NCBI GenBank assembly: GCA_038741495.1
Contig: JAVYKX010000003.1
Span: forward strand, 102,883 to 166,882
DNA from: Thermofilum sp.
GTDB taxonomy: Archaea; Thermoproteota; Thermoprotei; Thermofilales; Thermofilaceae
DNA: 64,000 bases
Direction: 5' to 3'
Below the pieces are notes generated by a model. That model did not search any database. It was given only the letters and a program-made list of their open reading frames with translations, and was not told the origin of the DNA. Each line of letters opens with the position of its first letter. Position 1 is the first letter of the stretch. Positions 44,933-53,107 of the stretch are shown here, one piece after another. Position numbers and translations under genes: made by a program.

Positions 44933-45163
44933 ATGGGTAGTTATGTAACGGTGTCCACGAAGGTCAGGAGGGAGCTTAAGGAGGAGGCGGAGAGGCTGGG
45001 TATCAACGTATCCATGGTGCTGAGGAGGGCTCTGGAGGAGGAGGTGAGGAGGAGGCGGCAGCAGAAGCTATTCGAGAAGCTGGAGGCTTTCCGCGACGTC
45101 CTGGACAGGATCGAGGTGGAGGAGCTGGTTAGGCTGGTTCGCGAGGATCGCGAGAGGAGGTAG
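44933..45163 (+). CDS. vapB: VapB-type ribbon-helix-helix antitoxin
   Basis: A 76-residue antitoxin. The N-terminus YVTVSTKVRRELKEEAERLG followed by INVSMVLRRALEEEV is a ribbon-helix-helix; the Glu/Arg-rich tail (EELVRLVREDRERR) would wrap the toxin. ATG at 44933 gives the standard RHH start; a TATA element near 44894-44900 fits a short leader. The vapC start lies 2 bp after its stop. Confidence 0.82.
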   Translation: MGSYVTVSTKVRRELKEEAERLGINVSMVLRRALEEEVRRRRQQKLFEKLEAFRDVLDRIEVEELVRLVREDRERR

Positions 45164-45165
45164 GC

Positions 45166-45591
45166 TTGCCGGAGTGCAAGTACCTTTTCGACGCTTCCTC
45201 GCTCGTCCACGCGCTGAAGCTCGAGCGCCTTGACCTCCTGAGCGAGGGCTGCATCCAGTGGCTTACGGTCTACGAGGTTTTGAACGCTGTCTGGAAGGAG
45301 GCGCACCTGCTGGGTAGGCTCGACAGGGAGAGGGCTGTTGAGTTCGTCGACGCCTTAGCCGAGTTCCTGGGCACTCTGAGCATCCTAGACCTGCGCGGCT
45401 GCGAGAAGGAGGCTGTCGAAACGGCGCTAGAGCTCGGCGTGACGGCGTACGACGCCTCATACGTGGTTCTAGCCAGGAAGCACGGGCTAGTGCTCGTCAC
45501 TGAGGATAGGGAGCTTAGAAGGAAGGTAGGCCATGCGATTGAGGTGGTGAGCCTGGAGGAGCTACTCAGGCAGGCCTACCGCGCGCGGTAA
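45166..45591 (+). CDS. vapC: VapC-type PIN-domain toxin
   Basis: A 141-residue PIN ribonuclease. Acidic active-site residues are visible in YLFDASSLV (D9), TVYEVLNAV (Glu), TAYDASYVVLA (Asp) and LVTEDREL (Asp). It cleaves RNA unless bound by the VapB just upstream. TTG start, 2 bp after vapB. All four acidic residues are present, so it should be active. Confidence 0.85.
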   Translation: MPECKYLFDASSLVHALKLERLDLLSEGCIQWLTVYEVLNAVWKEAHLLGRLDRERAVEFVDALAEFLGTLSILDLRGCEKEAVETALELGVTAYDASYVVLARKHGLVLVTEDRELRRKVGHAIEVVSLEELLRQAYRAR

Positions 45592-45618
45592 TAGCTAGAA
45601 GCAGAGGGCTAACGCTGC

Positions 45619-45870
45619 GTGTTCGTAGATCCGCCCGCCTCCTTCAACTCGACTGTCAGGGAGATCGTCGTTGGCGGCGCCACGGACCCCATGACCCCCA
45701 CCGCCACGATGGGTGATAGACTGCGTAGTGAGCCTGGTGGCTTACTACACCTTTTTCGGAAGGATGGAGCTCTACGAGTTCGTCAGCGTCAAGGGAACCG
45801 AGTGGACAGCCAGCGCAGTGGTCTGAGGGAGACGCTGGACTGGTACAGGCAGCACGGCTACCTGGATTGA
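45619..45870 (+). pseudogene. Decayed coding fragment downstream of vapC
   Basis: The reading starts VFVDPPASFNSTVREIVVGG, then sense switches frame around 45710-45720 (next frame IDCVVSLVAYYTFFGRMELY) and returns for ETLDWYRQHGYLD before the stop. Related sequence occurs after the vapC remnant at 44528-44610. Two frameshifts in 250 bp argue for a dead gene. I could not identify the family. Confidence 0.35.
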
Positions 45871-45926
45871 AAGAGCTCGCAAAGCACGTTCTAGAGAAAT
45901 AAGGTCACCTCGAGTAAACTGCTAGG

Positions 45927-46151
45927 CTAGAGGTGTTCCTTAATCCACGCTAGGATCTCTTTCTCCACCTGCCTGCGCACATGGTAGTCGTTGAAGACGT
46001 GCCCGCCCCTCACCTCCATAAACTTCTTCTTAACTTTCAGCACCTCGAAAGACTATTTCGCGCGGTCTAGGGGTACTGCCTCGTCGTATACCGCGTGGAT
46101 TTGAAAAGTGGGTGCGTGCATCCGCTCAGCCTGGTCGGGCGTCATAAGCAT
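45927..46151 (-). pseudogene. C-terminal remnant of an alpha/beta-hydrolase
   Basis: Minus-strand reading MLMTPDQAERMHAPTFQIHA then VYDEAVPLDRAK, an in-frame stop (TAG at 46053-46055), then VKKKFMEVRGGHVFNDYHVR and a regular ending AWIKEHL. The catalytic Asp (VYDEAVPL) and His (GGHVFND) regions of a dienelactone-hydrolase/prolyl-oligopeptidase-type enzyme are preserved, while the nucleophile half is missing. It abuts a truncated RNase HI gene. Confidence 0.6.
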
Positions 46152-46476
46152 TCCCTCGACAGCCCTCCTGTAGAGGGGGGATGCGCGCGCTTCTCACGGC
46201 GTAGCGGCCCTGCAGCTGCCGTATGACGAGCTGGCTGCCGCCCTTGACGACGAGCTTGCCTCCCGCGTAGCCGTTAGCGACGAGCCACTCGAGAGCCCTG
46301 ATGAGAGCGGTGTACTCTGCGACGTTGTTCGTCACGTCGTCGCCTCTGTAGCCGGCGCCCACGATCCCCTTGCCGGCCGCGATCCTCTCCCCATCTCTGT
46401 AGGCTACGAAGCCGTACGCAGCGATCCCGCCCGGGTTGACCGGCTCGCAGAGCCCGTCGAAGTAGACGGTTATCAT
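46126..46476 (-). pseudogene. RNase HI homologue, truncated and with a mutated catalytic residue
   Basis: Open frame of 116 residues clearly of the archaeal RNase HI type: VYFDGLCEPVNPGGIAAYGF (first Asp), NNVAEYTALIRALEWL (Glu) and LVVKGGSQLVIRQL. The third catalytic site is normally KGDSQLV; here Asp is Gly (GGC). After RSARIPP the frame diverges in a six-base G/C run at about 46175-46180; a one-base shift would read LYRRAVEGML and run into the hydrolase remnant. The C-terminal helix and last acidic residue are absent. Confidence 0.7.
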
Positions 46477-46595
46477 CGACGTGCTCCCTGCTCCTCGAGG
46501 AGCTCGATGAGCACCGTCACGCGCCGGATTATATCCCTACTCACGGCAGCTCCTTTCGAGTCTCGTCCACTTTCTTCGCCAGCGCGAAGATCGTG

Positions 46596-46826
46596 CTACC
46601 TTCCAAGAGACCCCTCAACGAGCTTCACCGCATCTACGCGCTGCGGCCCGCCCAGCAGGCGCGAAGCGATGCTCCTCAACCTCTCCAGAGCCTTCTCGGG
46701 CTCCAGCACGATGCTGCCGCCAAAAACCCTCACCGACAGCCTGTCGCCCACTTTGATATCCAGCTTCTCGCGGACGGCCTTGGGGATCGTAACCTGGTAC
46801 TTCCTGGTGGCCACGACCTCCTCCAT
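46596..46826 (-). CDS. AbrB/MazE-type antitoxin-like regulator
   Basis: A 76-residue swapped-hairpin AbrB protein: ATRKYQVTIPKAVREKLDIK then VGDRLSVRVFGGSIVLEP. Such proteins are usually the antitoxin of a VapC pair. No intact toxin follows; the downstream minus strand only holds a 23-residue tail (SRDIIRRVTVLIELLEEQGA) that overlaps the RNase HI start. It appears to be an orphan. Confidence 0.75.
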   Translation of the reverse strand: MEEVVATRKYQVTIPKAVREKLDIKVGDRLSVRVFGGSIVLEPEKALERLRSIASRLLGGPQRVDAVKLVEGSLGR

Positions 46827-48057
46827 CGCAGTACCGTAGTGCAGTAGTACCGGTTAAGCCTTTCCATTTTTGCGGTCCGCGCCTCACCGAAAGCCTCCTG
46901 CAGCGCGCCCAGCGCGACCCCCGGAGAGCTCGCGCAAGACAGGAGGAACTGCGGCGCTCAGGGTTAGCTGGAGACACGGGTTCCCAGCTACCCCCTCATT
47001 CCCTCGAGGGAGATAAGGGGATCCTCCAGCTTGATGCCTACCAGCCCGCACGCTTCTACGTGCTCCCTGTCCCTGACTCTCGTGGAATTTCTCTGCTCGA
47101 GCTCGCGGAGCAGGCTCCCCGTGCCATGAAGTGCCTAATAAGGAGGCTTAACTTGGAGTTAGACCTGCTTTTTCCCCTGCAGAAGCTGATCCATGAGGGC
47201 TACATACCGCACAAGTCGTAATCTCAGGCTCAGCTAATGCTGCTCATGTTCCTGAGCTGGCTACGCCGAAAGCTAAGTGGATGAGCGTCTAAGCTTCAGA
47301 CGTAAGGAGTATTAACTTGAGGATGGCAGACGCATTCTACTCAAGAGAAAATATCCCGGTCGAGGAAGTGCAGGGAAAGGGGGTGATCAATACACAGTTC
47401 CCAGCGTCTCTGTCGAATGGAACCTTGGCTGGTGCAGTAAGAATGCATAACAGGGTTGTCCCTTTCAAGGGATGTGCTCTACTAGAGAATATTCTGGAAG
47501 GAAAATCCTAGGGACCAACTCGTCTCGTGCCCTGCCGGATGGCGGTTCACGGCGCGCCAAAGCAATAGCGGTTATGCAGGAAGATGCTATGCAGGTTATA
47601 GCAAACTAGTGGTTGCTGTAGTAGTCATCGTGGTGTTTGCTCTGCTGTTTATTGGGAGGGGAGCGAAGCCTCTGCCGCTTCCCTCCCTGCCAGTATGGAT
47701 GCTGTTATTCCTACAGACTCCTCTTCCTTTTCTAACGATGCATGTATTCGTTAAATCTGAATAACTGTTACGGCATATAATCTGTAGGAGGATTAGACCC
47801 TGCTTTCAGGCAGCTGTTGAGGCTTTAATGTTCATACTTTAACTCCTTATCAGTCCACCCTGAGTTCACAGAGTTCTTAGTAAGGGTCAGTATCGATTTG
47901 GTCAATTAATCCTGATGCTGCAGTGTTCGCGAGGAAGCTTGTTGCATCCATAGGGCAGCGAATAATGCTTGAGAAGGCTCTGGGCCAGGTTAGGGTTGAC
48001 CCTGACTGGGATCTGCCTGCTCCTGACGAGGTGTAAGTTTTCTCAAAAGTTTTAGAT
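46827..48057. other. Eroded region with small coding fragments
   Basis: No intact gene is convincing. Fragments seen: 47126-47221 plus strand (MKCLIRRLNLELDLLFPLQK then LIHEGYIPHKS), 47317-47511 plus (64 codons, TTG start, unrecognised), 47609-47764 plus (a hydrophobic helix VAVVVIVVFALLFIG), and an open tail ending about 48039 (FARKLVASIGQRIMLEKALG). The AT content rises from ~47.3 kb. This is consistent with accumulated remains of mobile or toxin-antitoxin genes. Confidence 0.35.
47609..47764 (+). CDS. Possible 51-residue single-helix membrane peptide
   Basis: GTG-initiated frame with one strong membrane helix (residues ~2-16, VAVVVIVVFALLFIG) and a second hydrophobic stretch (VWMLLFLQTPLPFL). 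No family recognised; no clear promoter or ribosome site. It may be a fragment of a longer frame that opens upstream. Confidence 0.2.
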   Translation: MVAVVVIVVFALLFIGRGAKPLPLPSLPVWMLLFLQTPLPFLTMHVFVKSE

Positions 48058-48300
48058 CTAATCGTAAAAGTATGGTTTCAATTCTTCCTCAGGGATGAAT
48101 CTTAAGGCTTGCCTGTAGATGGCTTTCAAAGTTCCCTTATCCAACTCCTCATGGAGAGGAATAGTTAAAGATTGTTTTGTTCCATCCGGTAGGATCCTCC
48201 TAAGTTTCACATGACTACCTTTTTGAGAAATTATCGTAAACCCGAATCTCGACAATATTTTGACTACTTCTCTCCCACTCAATACTTTAAGTCTCGGCAT
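48058..48300 (-). CDS. hicA: HicA-type toxin (YcfA family)
   Basis: An 80-residue dsRBD-like mRNA interferase. KVLSGREVVKILSRFGF, IISQKGSHVKLRR and PLHEELDKGTLKAIYRQA match HicA; the histidine in KGSHVKL is the catalytic one. It overlaps the upstream hicB gene by 14 bp. The DNA is markedly more AT-rich than its surroundings, suggesting recent acquisition. Confidence 0.88.
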   Translation of the reverse strand: MPRLKVLSGREVVKILSRFGFTIISQKGSHVKLRRILPDGTKQSLTIPLHEELDKGTLKAIYRQALRFIPEEELKPYFYD

Positions 48301-48514
48301 AGGAGGGTACTTCTATGCTGACTAGAATGGAGTAGCCTGGAAGAATATCCCATTCGCTCAAGTCCTCCCCCTCAAGATGAAGGCTTATCGCTTCCCTTAT
48401 GTTCTTCACAGCTTCATCCAGAGTTTTACCCTGGCTGACAACTGGCAGGTCAACGCACTCAGCAACATAGTACTTTTCTCCTTTGTAAATCCTTACCTGT
48501 ATTATTTTTTTCAT
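48287..48514 (-). CDS. hicB: HicB-type antitoxin
   Basis: A 75-residue partial-RNase-H-fold antitoxin: KGEKYYVAECVDLPVVSQGK then TLDEAVKNIREAISLHLEG. It lacks a C-terminal DNA-binding domain, as in many short HicBs. First gene of the hicBA operon; TTAAAAGTG about 30 bp upstream on the minus strand may be its TATA element. Confidence 0.88.
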   Translation of the reverse strand: MKKIIQVRIYKGEKYYVAECVDLPVVSQGKTLDEAVKNIREAISLHLEGEDLSEWDILPGYSILVSIEVPSYAET

Positions 48515-48655
48515 ACGTTTTGCTTTAATATTCTCCTCCTCACTTTTAAGCTTTACCCTAGGAAATAGCTGCTAAGACTTTAGCAGGCTACCTGACGAAA
48601 GAGATGGTCGAGGGCGTCGTCAAGCCAACCGCGGTGGGTCCACGAAGCAGCAGTT

Positions 48656-48838
48656 GTGAGCAGCGCCGTGCGCCCTCTGGACATCCCACCCCCAAAGCCG
48701 CGAGCCGTGAAGCTCAGCAAGCGCAGGATAGCGGACTTCATCTACTTCAGCGAGAAGCACGCGGCGAGAAACCTGACACCGGATCAAATGAGCCGCGCGA
48801 TAGAGCTCGCCAGGGAACTGGGGATCGAATCGGCGTAG
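48656..48838 (+). CDS. Small hypothetical protein or C-terminal fragment
   Basis: A GTG-initiated 60-codon frame: DIPPPKPRAVKLSKRRIADF then IYFSEKHAARNLTPDQMSRA and ELARELGIESA. It reads like a real helical domain, but the start is uncertain and the upstream DNA looks decayed, so it may be the tail of a broken gene. The rest of 48839-49180 shows no gene. Confidence 0.3.
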   Translation: MSSAVRPLDIPPPKPRAVKLSKRRIADFIYFSEKHAARNLTPDQMSRAIELARELGIESA

Positions 48839-49180
48839 CTGTGATCCGCGCCCCGCGGAGCCCCCGGCAGCATGACCTCGGAGAGCTCGCGTGAGTCATG
48901 AGGAACTACGGCGCTCAGAATTTGCCAGAGACTCGGATCCCCGGCGATCTCATTCACCTCTCAAGGGGATGCAGGGGCTCATCCAGCCCGGCGTCTACCG
49001 GCTTGCACGCTCTAATGTGTTCCCCTGTGGGCTTCTGCTCGAACTTACGGGCAGGCTCTCCGGCTCGGCTCCGGCGGACCTTTCGCCGTGCATTACCGGC
49101 AGGTAGCGGTGGGTGGCCTGCTTGCCTTGCCGGCAGCTTTCAGTGCGCGCATCGGGCGCTCAGCGGCTGAAGTTGGTCGT

Positions 49181-49615
49181 TTAGAGCTCGAGGATCACTC
49201 TCCTCTCTAGCATGTCGAGCGCCAGCGTCTTCACCTTGCTGTTCAGAATCTCTCTGCCCACCAGTACCTCTCCTGTCAGGAGCTCCGGCTCGGTGGGGAT
49301 GTAGACCCTGACCTCGCCGAGGTTCACGTGGCTGGTGCCGTGGTAAAGGGAGGCCTCCGCCACGTATACTTCGAACTCAGAGGCGCCGTAAAGGGGGTTC
49401 TCGAAGAGAACCCTGTCCGCCGGCTCAACCCCCTCGAACATCCTCGCTATCTCTAAATTAGCGTAGATGCCGCCGTCGAAGCCCGTGTCGATGATGGCTG
49501 GCCCGCGCGCCCGGCGCCTGCCCACCCTAACGGCGAGGTAGACGACCGGCACGTCCGGTATTCTCTCCCCGCGGTCGGTGTAGCCGTCCTCAGCGTAAAG
49601 GTAGCTGATCCTCAC
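49181..49615 (-). CDS. Retropepsin-like (clan AA) aspartic protease domain protein
   Basis: A 144-residue single-domain protein. RARGPAIIDTGFDGGIYANL carries the Asp-Thr-Gly active-site motif of retroviral-type proteases, which work as dimers. LLTGEVLVGREILN matches the conserved later strand (G-x-D/E-x-L). Its start overlaps the ribbon-helix-helix gene by 4 bp (ATGA-type), the geometry of toxin-antitoxin pairs. A second broken copy of this family is at 51067-51171. The biological role in archaea is unknown. Confidence 0.7.
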   Translation of the reverse strand: MRISYLYAEDGYTDRGERIPDVPVVYLAVRVGRRRARGPAIIDTGFDGGIYANLEIARMFEGVEPADRVLFENPLYGASEFEVYVAEASLYHGTSHVNLGEVRVYIPTEPELLTGEVLVGREILNSKVKTLALDMLERRVILEL

Positions 49616-49875
49616 TCCTCCTCAACCTCCTCGACGACCCACCTCTCCCTGATCGACCTGCCGCGGAGCCGCGGGGACCTGAGCCTGAGGTAGCCGGTCG
49701 TGCTCAGCTTCCACAAAACCGTGGGGTACCTGGGGCTCCTCTCGCCCGCCCCCAGCTTCTCCTCCAGCACCCTCGCTATGAGCTCGCTCCTCGACACCCC
49801 CAGCTGCCTGCAGAGGGCGTCCACCCTCTTCAAAAGGTCCCCCGGGAGGCTCACGCTCACCTTAACAGTGGTCAT
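49612..49875 (-). CDS. Ribbon-helix-helix (CopG-type) regulator paired with the retropepsin-like gene
   Basis: An 87-residue protein with an N-terminal RHH: TVKVSVSLPGDLLKRVDALC then RQLGVSRSELIARVLEEKL. The C-terminal ~45 residues (WKLSTTGYLRLRSPRLRGRS) could contact the partner. ATG at 49875 is chosen over 49887; TTAATTAACC about 30 bp upstream on the minus strand is its TATA box. It overlaps the protease-like gene and probably autoregulates the pair. Confidence 0.75.
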   Translation of the reverse strand: MTTVKVSVSLPGDLLKRVDALCRQLGVSRSELIARVLEEKLGAGERSPRYPTVLWKLSTTGYLRLRSPRLRGRSIRERWVVEEVEEE

Positions 49876-50094
49876 ACCCTGTAACACCTTTTACCACCGG
49901 TTAATTAAGCTTCCCGCCAACACAGCCTCAGAGCCTGTAAAGCACGCCCACCGGCGCGATTTCAAGCTTGACCGCGAGAAGGCCGCTAGAACGTGCAGGG
50001 TTGGAACGAGCTTGCTCACTCGTGCAGGCTCCCCGTGGTCGGAGCTGGCGGGGCTCACCGGGAGGGGCGCCGCGGCACCGCTCCCTGCGGAGCG

Positions 50095-50418
50095 CTACGG
50101 CTTGATCTCGACCCAGTATCTCGATATCTCCTTGAAGAAGGCGCGCCCCGCTCTCTCGCTGAACTCTCTGGGCGTTAAGGCTACTATGTCGAAGCCCAGT
50201 TCCCGCGGCAGCTTCAGCCTCACGAGCGCAACCCTGTCCGCGTACTCCATGCCCTCGAAGCGCTCGCACACGACGACCACGTCCACGTCGCTCTCAAGCG
50301 TGTGATCCCCCCTCGCGTAGCTCCCGAAAAGGTACACCGTCGCGCCGAGCTCCCTGGCGAGCCTCTCCAGCGCCTCAAGGACCTCCCTACGGGTCTTGAA
50401 GAGCTTTCGCGACCTCAT
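50095..50418 (-). CDS. MNT-type nucleotidyltransferase (minimal, MntA-like)
   Basis: A 107-residue polymerase-beta-type nucleotidyltransferase: YLFGSYARGDHTLESDVDVV, with the GSx10DxD motif complete. In HEPN-MNT modules it adds AMP to the HEPN toxin. ATG at 50418 is used; it lies inside the 3' end of the HEPN gene (32-bp overlap). Intact, although its HEPN partner is frameshifted. Confidence 0.85.
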   Translation of the reverse strand: MRSRKLFKTRREVLEALERLARELGATVYLFGSYARGDHTLESDVDVVVVCERFEGMEYADRVALVRLKLPRELGFDIVALTPREFSERAGRAFFKEISRYWVEIKP

Positions 50419-50783
50419 CCAAGACCCCTCTAGCCGTCGAGACAGCTTCCTCCGCCTGCTCCCTTGTGATCTCCTCGGAGGGCCTCTCCACGCCGGCATT
50501 CGGGTACCTAGCTACCGTGTAGTACGCCGAGAGTTTGGAGAGAGTTCCTTCGCTGAGAGACAGGCCTACGCTCCTAGCCTTGCGGTAGAGCTTGACGAGG
50601 TCGTGCCCCCGGGGCGTACTCGCCCAGCGCGTGCAGTATCAAAGCCTTCAACGCCTTCTCGGCCGCCTGCCGGGCCGCGAAGCAAGCCCAGTTGTAGTCG
50701 CCCACGCTGATGCTCACCTCCGCGTGGCGGAGGTCTGCTCTAGCCTCCGCTAGCCAATCCAGCGCCTCACCCCTTACGGGCAT
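50387..50783 (-). pseudogene. HEPN-domain protein, frameshifted partner of the MNT gene
   Basis: The first frame (from ATG 50783) reads EALDWLAEARADLRHAEVSI and CFAARQAAEKALKALILHAL then GEYAPGARPR and drifts. A second frame continues the HEPN fold: HDLVKLYRKARSVGLSLSEG, LSAYYTVARYPNAG and EEAVSTARGVLDEVAKALQD, ending at 50387. One base too many in the C4/G5 run near 50610 explains it: with three Cs the join reads EYARGHDLVKLY. The RX4H-type site is not obvious (YARGHD region). Real decay or sequencing error. Confidence 0.72.
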
Positions 50784-51066
50784 CGCCGCACCCCCTAGAC
50801 CTCTCCCCAGAGTCCGAAGGCAGATTATAAAAGCGTCACCAGCGTAAAGCGCGAGAGAAGCAGATTGCCCACGCTTCAACCACGGCGAGAGTCAGCCACC
50901 TTCGCGGAAGCTGCCGTCCCGTGGCCGCATGCTAAAGTGTGAAGCCGATGGAGTGTTGTCGGCTGCGCAGGCCAGAGAAGGGTTAAGCAGTGAAGTCGCG
51001 AAAACCCTCGAGGTCGCAAACCACCAGGCTTGTTCGGATCGCCCGAGGGCTTTTCCGGGCGGGAGT

Positions 51067-51171
51067 GTGCGCGTGAGGAAGGTCGTCAAGCTGCACTGCG
51101 GCGGCAGGTCGGTAGAGGTTGCAGCGCTCGTGGATACAGGCGCTGCCACGCTGGTCCTGCCCAGGCTCTAG
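51067..51171 (+). pseudogene. N-terminal fragment of a retropepsin-like protein
   Basis: VRKVVKLHCGGRSVEVAALV then DTGAATLVLPRL and stop: the first strands and DTGA motif of the clan AA family, ending after the active-site turn. Frames beyond the stop are not clearly related. A second, truncated relative of the gene at 49181-49615. Confidence 0.5.
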
Positions 51172-51557
51172 CTTCGACAATTTCGTTGAGAGGGAGCAGA
51201 GCTGGATCGCAAGGCTTAAAGATCCTCGTGTATGCTCACGTCACCTACCTGGGTGCACGAGGGCTGGGGGTAAGCCTACGCGCGGCTGCGTTAAGGGGGT
51301 AATGAGCTTTCTCGACTTCGGCCCCAACTACTGGGGTTCGAGTTTTCCCTCAGGTGCCCCGCCCAGCCTGGCGGCTCCACGCTTACTAGCTGATCTCTGG
51401 AGTCCCGCCAGCTGGAACAAGCCGCACCTGCAGGCTTCGATATCAACGAGCGATGCGGTTTTCGACTCTTTGCTCTTTGTCGAATGTTTGACTTGGCAGC
51501 CGACCTCGCTAAAAGGGCAGATAATCATAAATATGTAATAAGGTCTTGTTTTAATCG
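51172..51557. other. Intergenic region before the cmr operon
   Basis: A frame around 51301-51538 (SFLDFGPNYWGSSFPSGAPP) is open but unrecognised and has no promoter. The useful signal is the cmr promoter at its right end. Confidence 0.3.
51526..51535 (+). promoter_or_regulatory. TATA box of the cmr operon
   Basis: TCATAAATAT, in an AT-rich stretch, lies about 28 bp before the ATG at 51558, consistent with a leaderless transcript of the seven-gene type III-B operon. Confidence 0.6.
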
Positions 51558-52679
51558 ATGGCTCAGCCTCACCAGCATTTGATTAGGGTTCCGTCCGCCT
51601 ACCAGCTGGCTGATCTGGTTCTCATCGAGGCTGTGACGCACGTTCACGCTGGTGTAGGACGCGCTGGCGGCGTCGTTGACCTCCCCGTGCAGAGGGACGA
51701 GTACGGCTATCCCTGCATCTACGCTAGCAGCTTGAAGGGTGCTCTGAAGACTGCGCTGCTCTGGGCTCTCGTGAAGGAGAAGAACGATTTAACGCTCGCG
51801 AGGAGGGCTGCCGAAGCTCTTCTAGGGCCGGAGCCCGAGCCCGAGGAGAGCTTCGAGTCCAGCGTCGCGGTTCTCGATGCGCGGCTCGTAGCAATGCCCG
51901 TGCGCAGCCTCAGGGGCGTGTACGCCTACGTGACCTCACCGGTGCTCCTCAGTAGCTTCCTCGAGTACTCTCGCCTCCACGGCGCAAACGGGGACCTGCT
52001 GAAGGATGTGGAGTCGCTCTTGAAAGAAGCAAAGGGAGTGAATAGGGGTTCCTGCCTCTGCGTGGGGAGCAAGGATCAGCTCGTCGTGAACGAGCTGGAA
52101 AGCAAGATTATCCTGCTGGAGGAGTTGTGGCTCACTCCTCAGGAGGCGAGAAGCGGCGGCGAGCTCAGCAAAGCCCTAGGTCTCGACAAGCCCTTGCTGG
52201 TGCTCCACGACGATGAAGCCAGGCACGCGATCGACCGGGGGCTTCTGAGGCTCACGAGGGTCAGGTTGAGGAGGGATACGAAGACCGTGGAGGAGGGAGG
52301 CCTCTGGAGCGAGGAGTACGTGCCGGCTAAAACGAGGTTCGCTACGGTGTTCCTCTTCAAGAAGCCGCCCCTCGCTGAGAAGTTCGTGACGAGCCTTCTG
52401 GGTAGGCAGAGCGAGGGCGAACGGGGCCAGCAGCGAGTCGATGATACAGCATACCTCGAAGCTCTCGTGAAGCTCGGCCTGCTAAACGATTCGACGAGAA
52501 AGAGGGTAGAGGAAGCTCTGCAGAAGAACGATCTAGCGGGTGCCACCGCGCATCTCGCCAGCAGCGTGAGAGAGCGAGTGAAGGAGCTTCTTGCCAACCA
52601 TCTGAAGGGATACGTTGTGCTCGGCGGTCACGAGACGATCGGTAAGGGTATCGTAAGGCTTCAGGTGGTTAGCGCATGA
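51558..52679 (+). CDS. cmr4: Cmr4 (Cas7-family backbone and target-RNA nuclease of type III-B)
   Basis: A 373-residue RAMP protein. Landmarks are LIEAVTHVHAGVGRAGGVVD (with an Asp in the active loop region), YASSLKGALKTALLW, VLDARLVAMPVRSLRGVYAY, the hallmark of Cmr4, and the C-terminal YVVLGGHETIGKGIVRL. Multiple copies coat the crRNA and cut bound target RNA at 6-nt steps. First gene of the operon; overlaps cmr5 by 4 bp. Confidence 0.92.
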   Translation: MAQPHQHLIRVPSAYQLADLVLIEAVTHVHAGVGRAGGVVDLPVQRDEYGYPCIYASSLKGALKTALLWALVKEKNDLTLARRAAEALLGPEPEPEESFESSVAVLDARLVAMPVRSLRGVYAYVTSPVLLSSFLEYSRLHGANGDLLKDVESLLKEAKGVNRGSCLCVGSKDQLVVNELESKIILLEELWLTPQEARSGGELSKALGLDKPLLVLHDDEARHAIDRGLLRLTRVRLRRDTKTVEEGGLWSEEYVPAKTRFATVFLFKKPPLAEKFVTSLLGRQSEGERGQQRVDDTAYLEALVKLGLLNDSTRKRVEEALQKNDLAGATAHLASSVRERVKELLANHLKGYVVLGGHETIGKGIVRLQVVSA

Positions 52680-53107
52680 GCGCTGAACAGCTTAGGGATC
52701 CGGTGAGAGCTGCACTCAGTATTTTCACGAGCATTAAAAGGGAGCTTGAATCGACAGCTCAGAGCAAGGAGCTGGGTCGCAAGCTTCGTGCGCGAGCCAG
52801 GGACGCCCCCGAGCTAGTGGAGGGGATAGGATTAGTCCCGACGCTGAGCTTCTTTTACAGCAAGAAGAAAGACACAGACTACAAGCTGATGCTTAAAGCA
52901 ATCCTGCTCTACCTGAAGGAAATCGGAGTTCTAGGCCCAGCGAGGGACGTTGATAATCTTCTGGAGAAAGGTGGCACGGATGCAATGGTTGAGGTACTGC
53001 TCGAGCTTAGAGGAGAGAGTACGGCGATTGTACCAATTCTCAGGCCTTTCCTAGTGGAATTCAAGCGGCTCTGTGAAGCCACCTGGGAAGAGGGGGAACG
53101 GCAGTGA
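52676..53107 (+). CDS. cmr5: Cmr5 (Cas11-family small subunit of type III-B)
   Basis: A 143-residue helical protein in the usual Cmr5 position. LVEGIGLVPTLSFFYSKKKD matches the characteristic central helix-turn. It lines the inner filament of the complex. Starts with ATGA overlap and ends with GTGA overlap to cmr1. Confidence 0.85.
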   Translation: MSAEQLRDPVRAALSIFTSIKRELESTAQSKELGRKLRARARDAPELVEGIGLVPTLSFFYSKKKDTDYKLMLKAILLYLKEIGVLGPARDVDNLLEKGGTDAMVEVLLELRGESTAIVPILRPFLVEFKRLCEATWEEGERQ

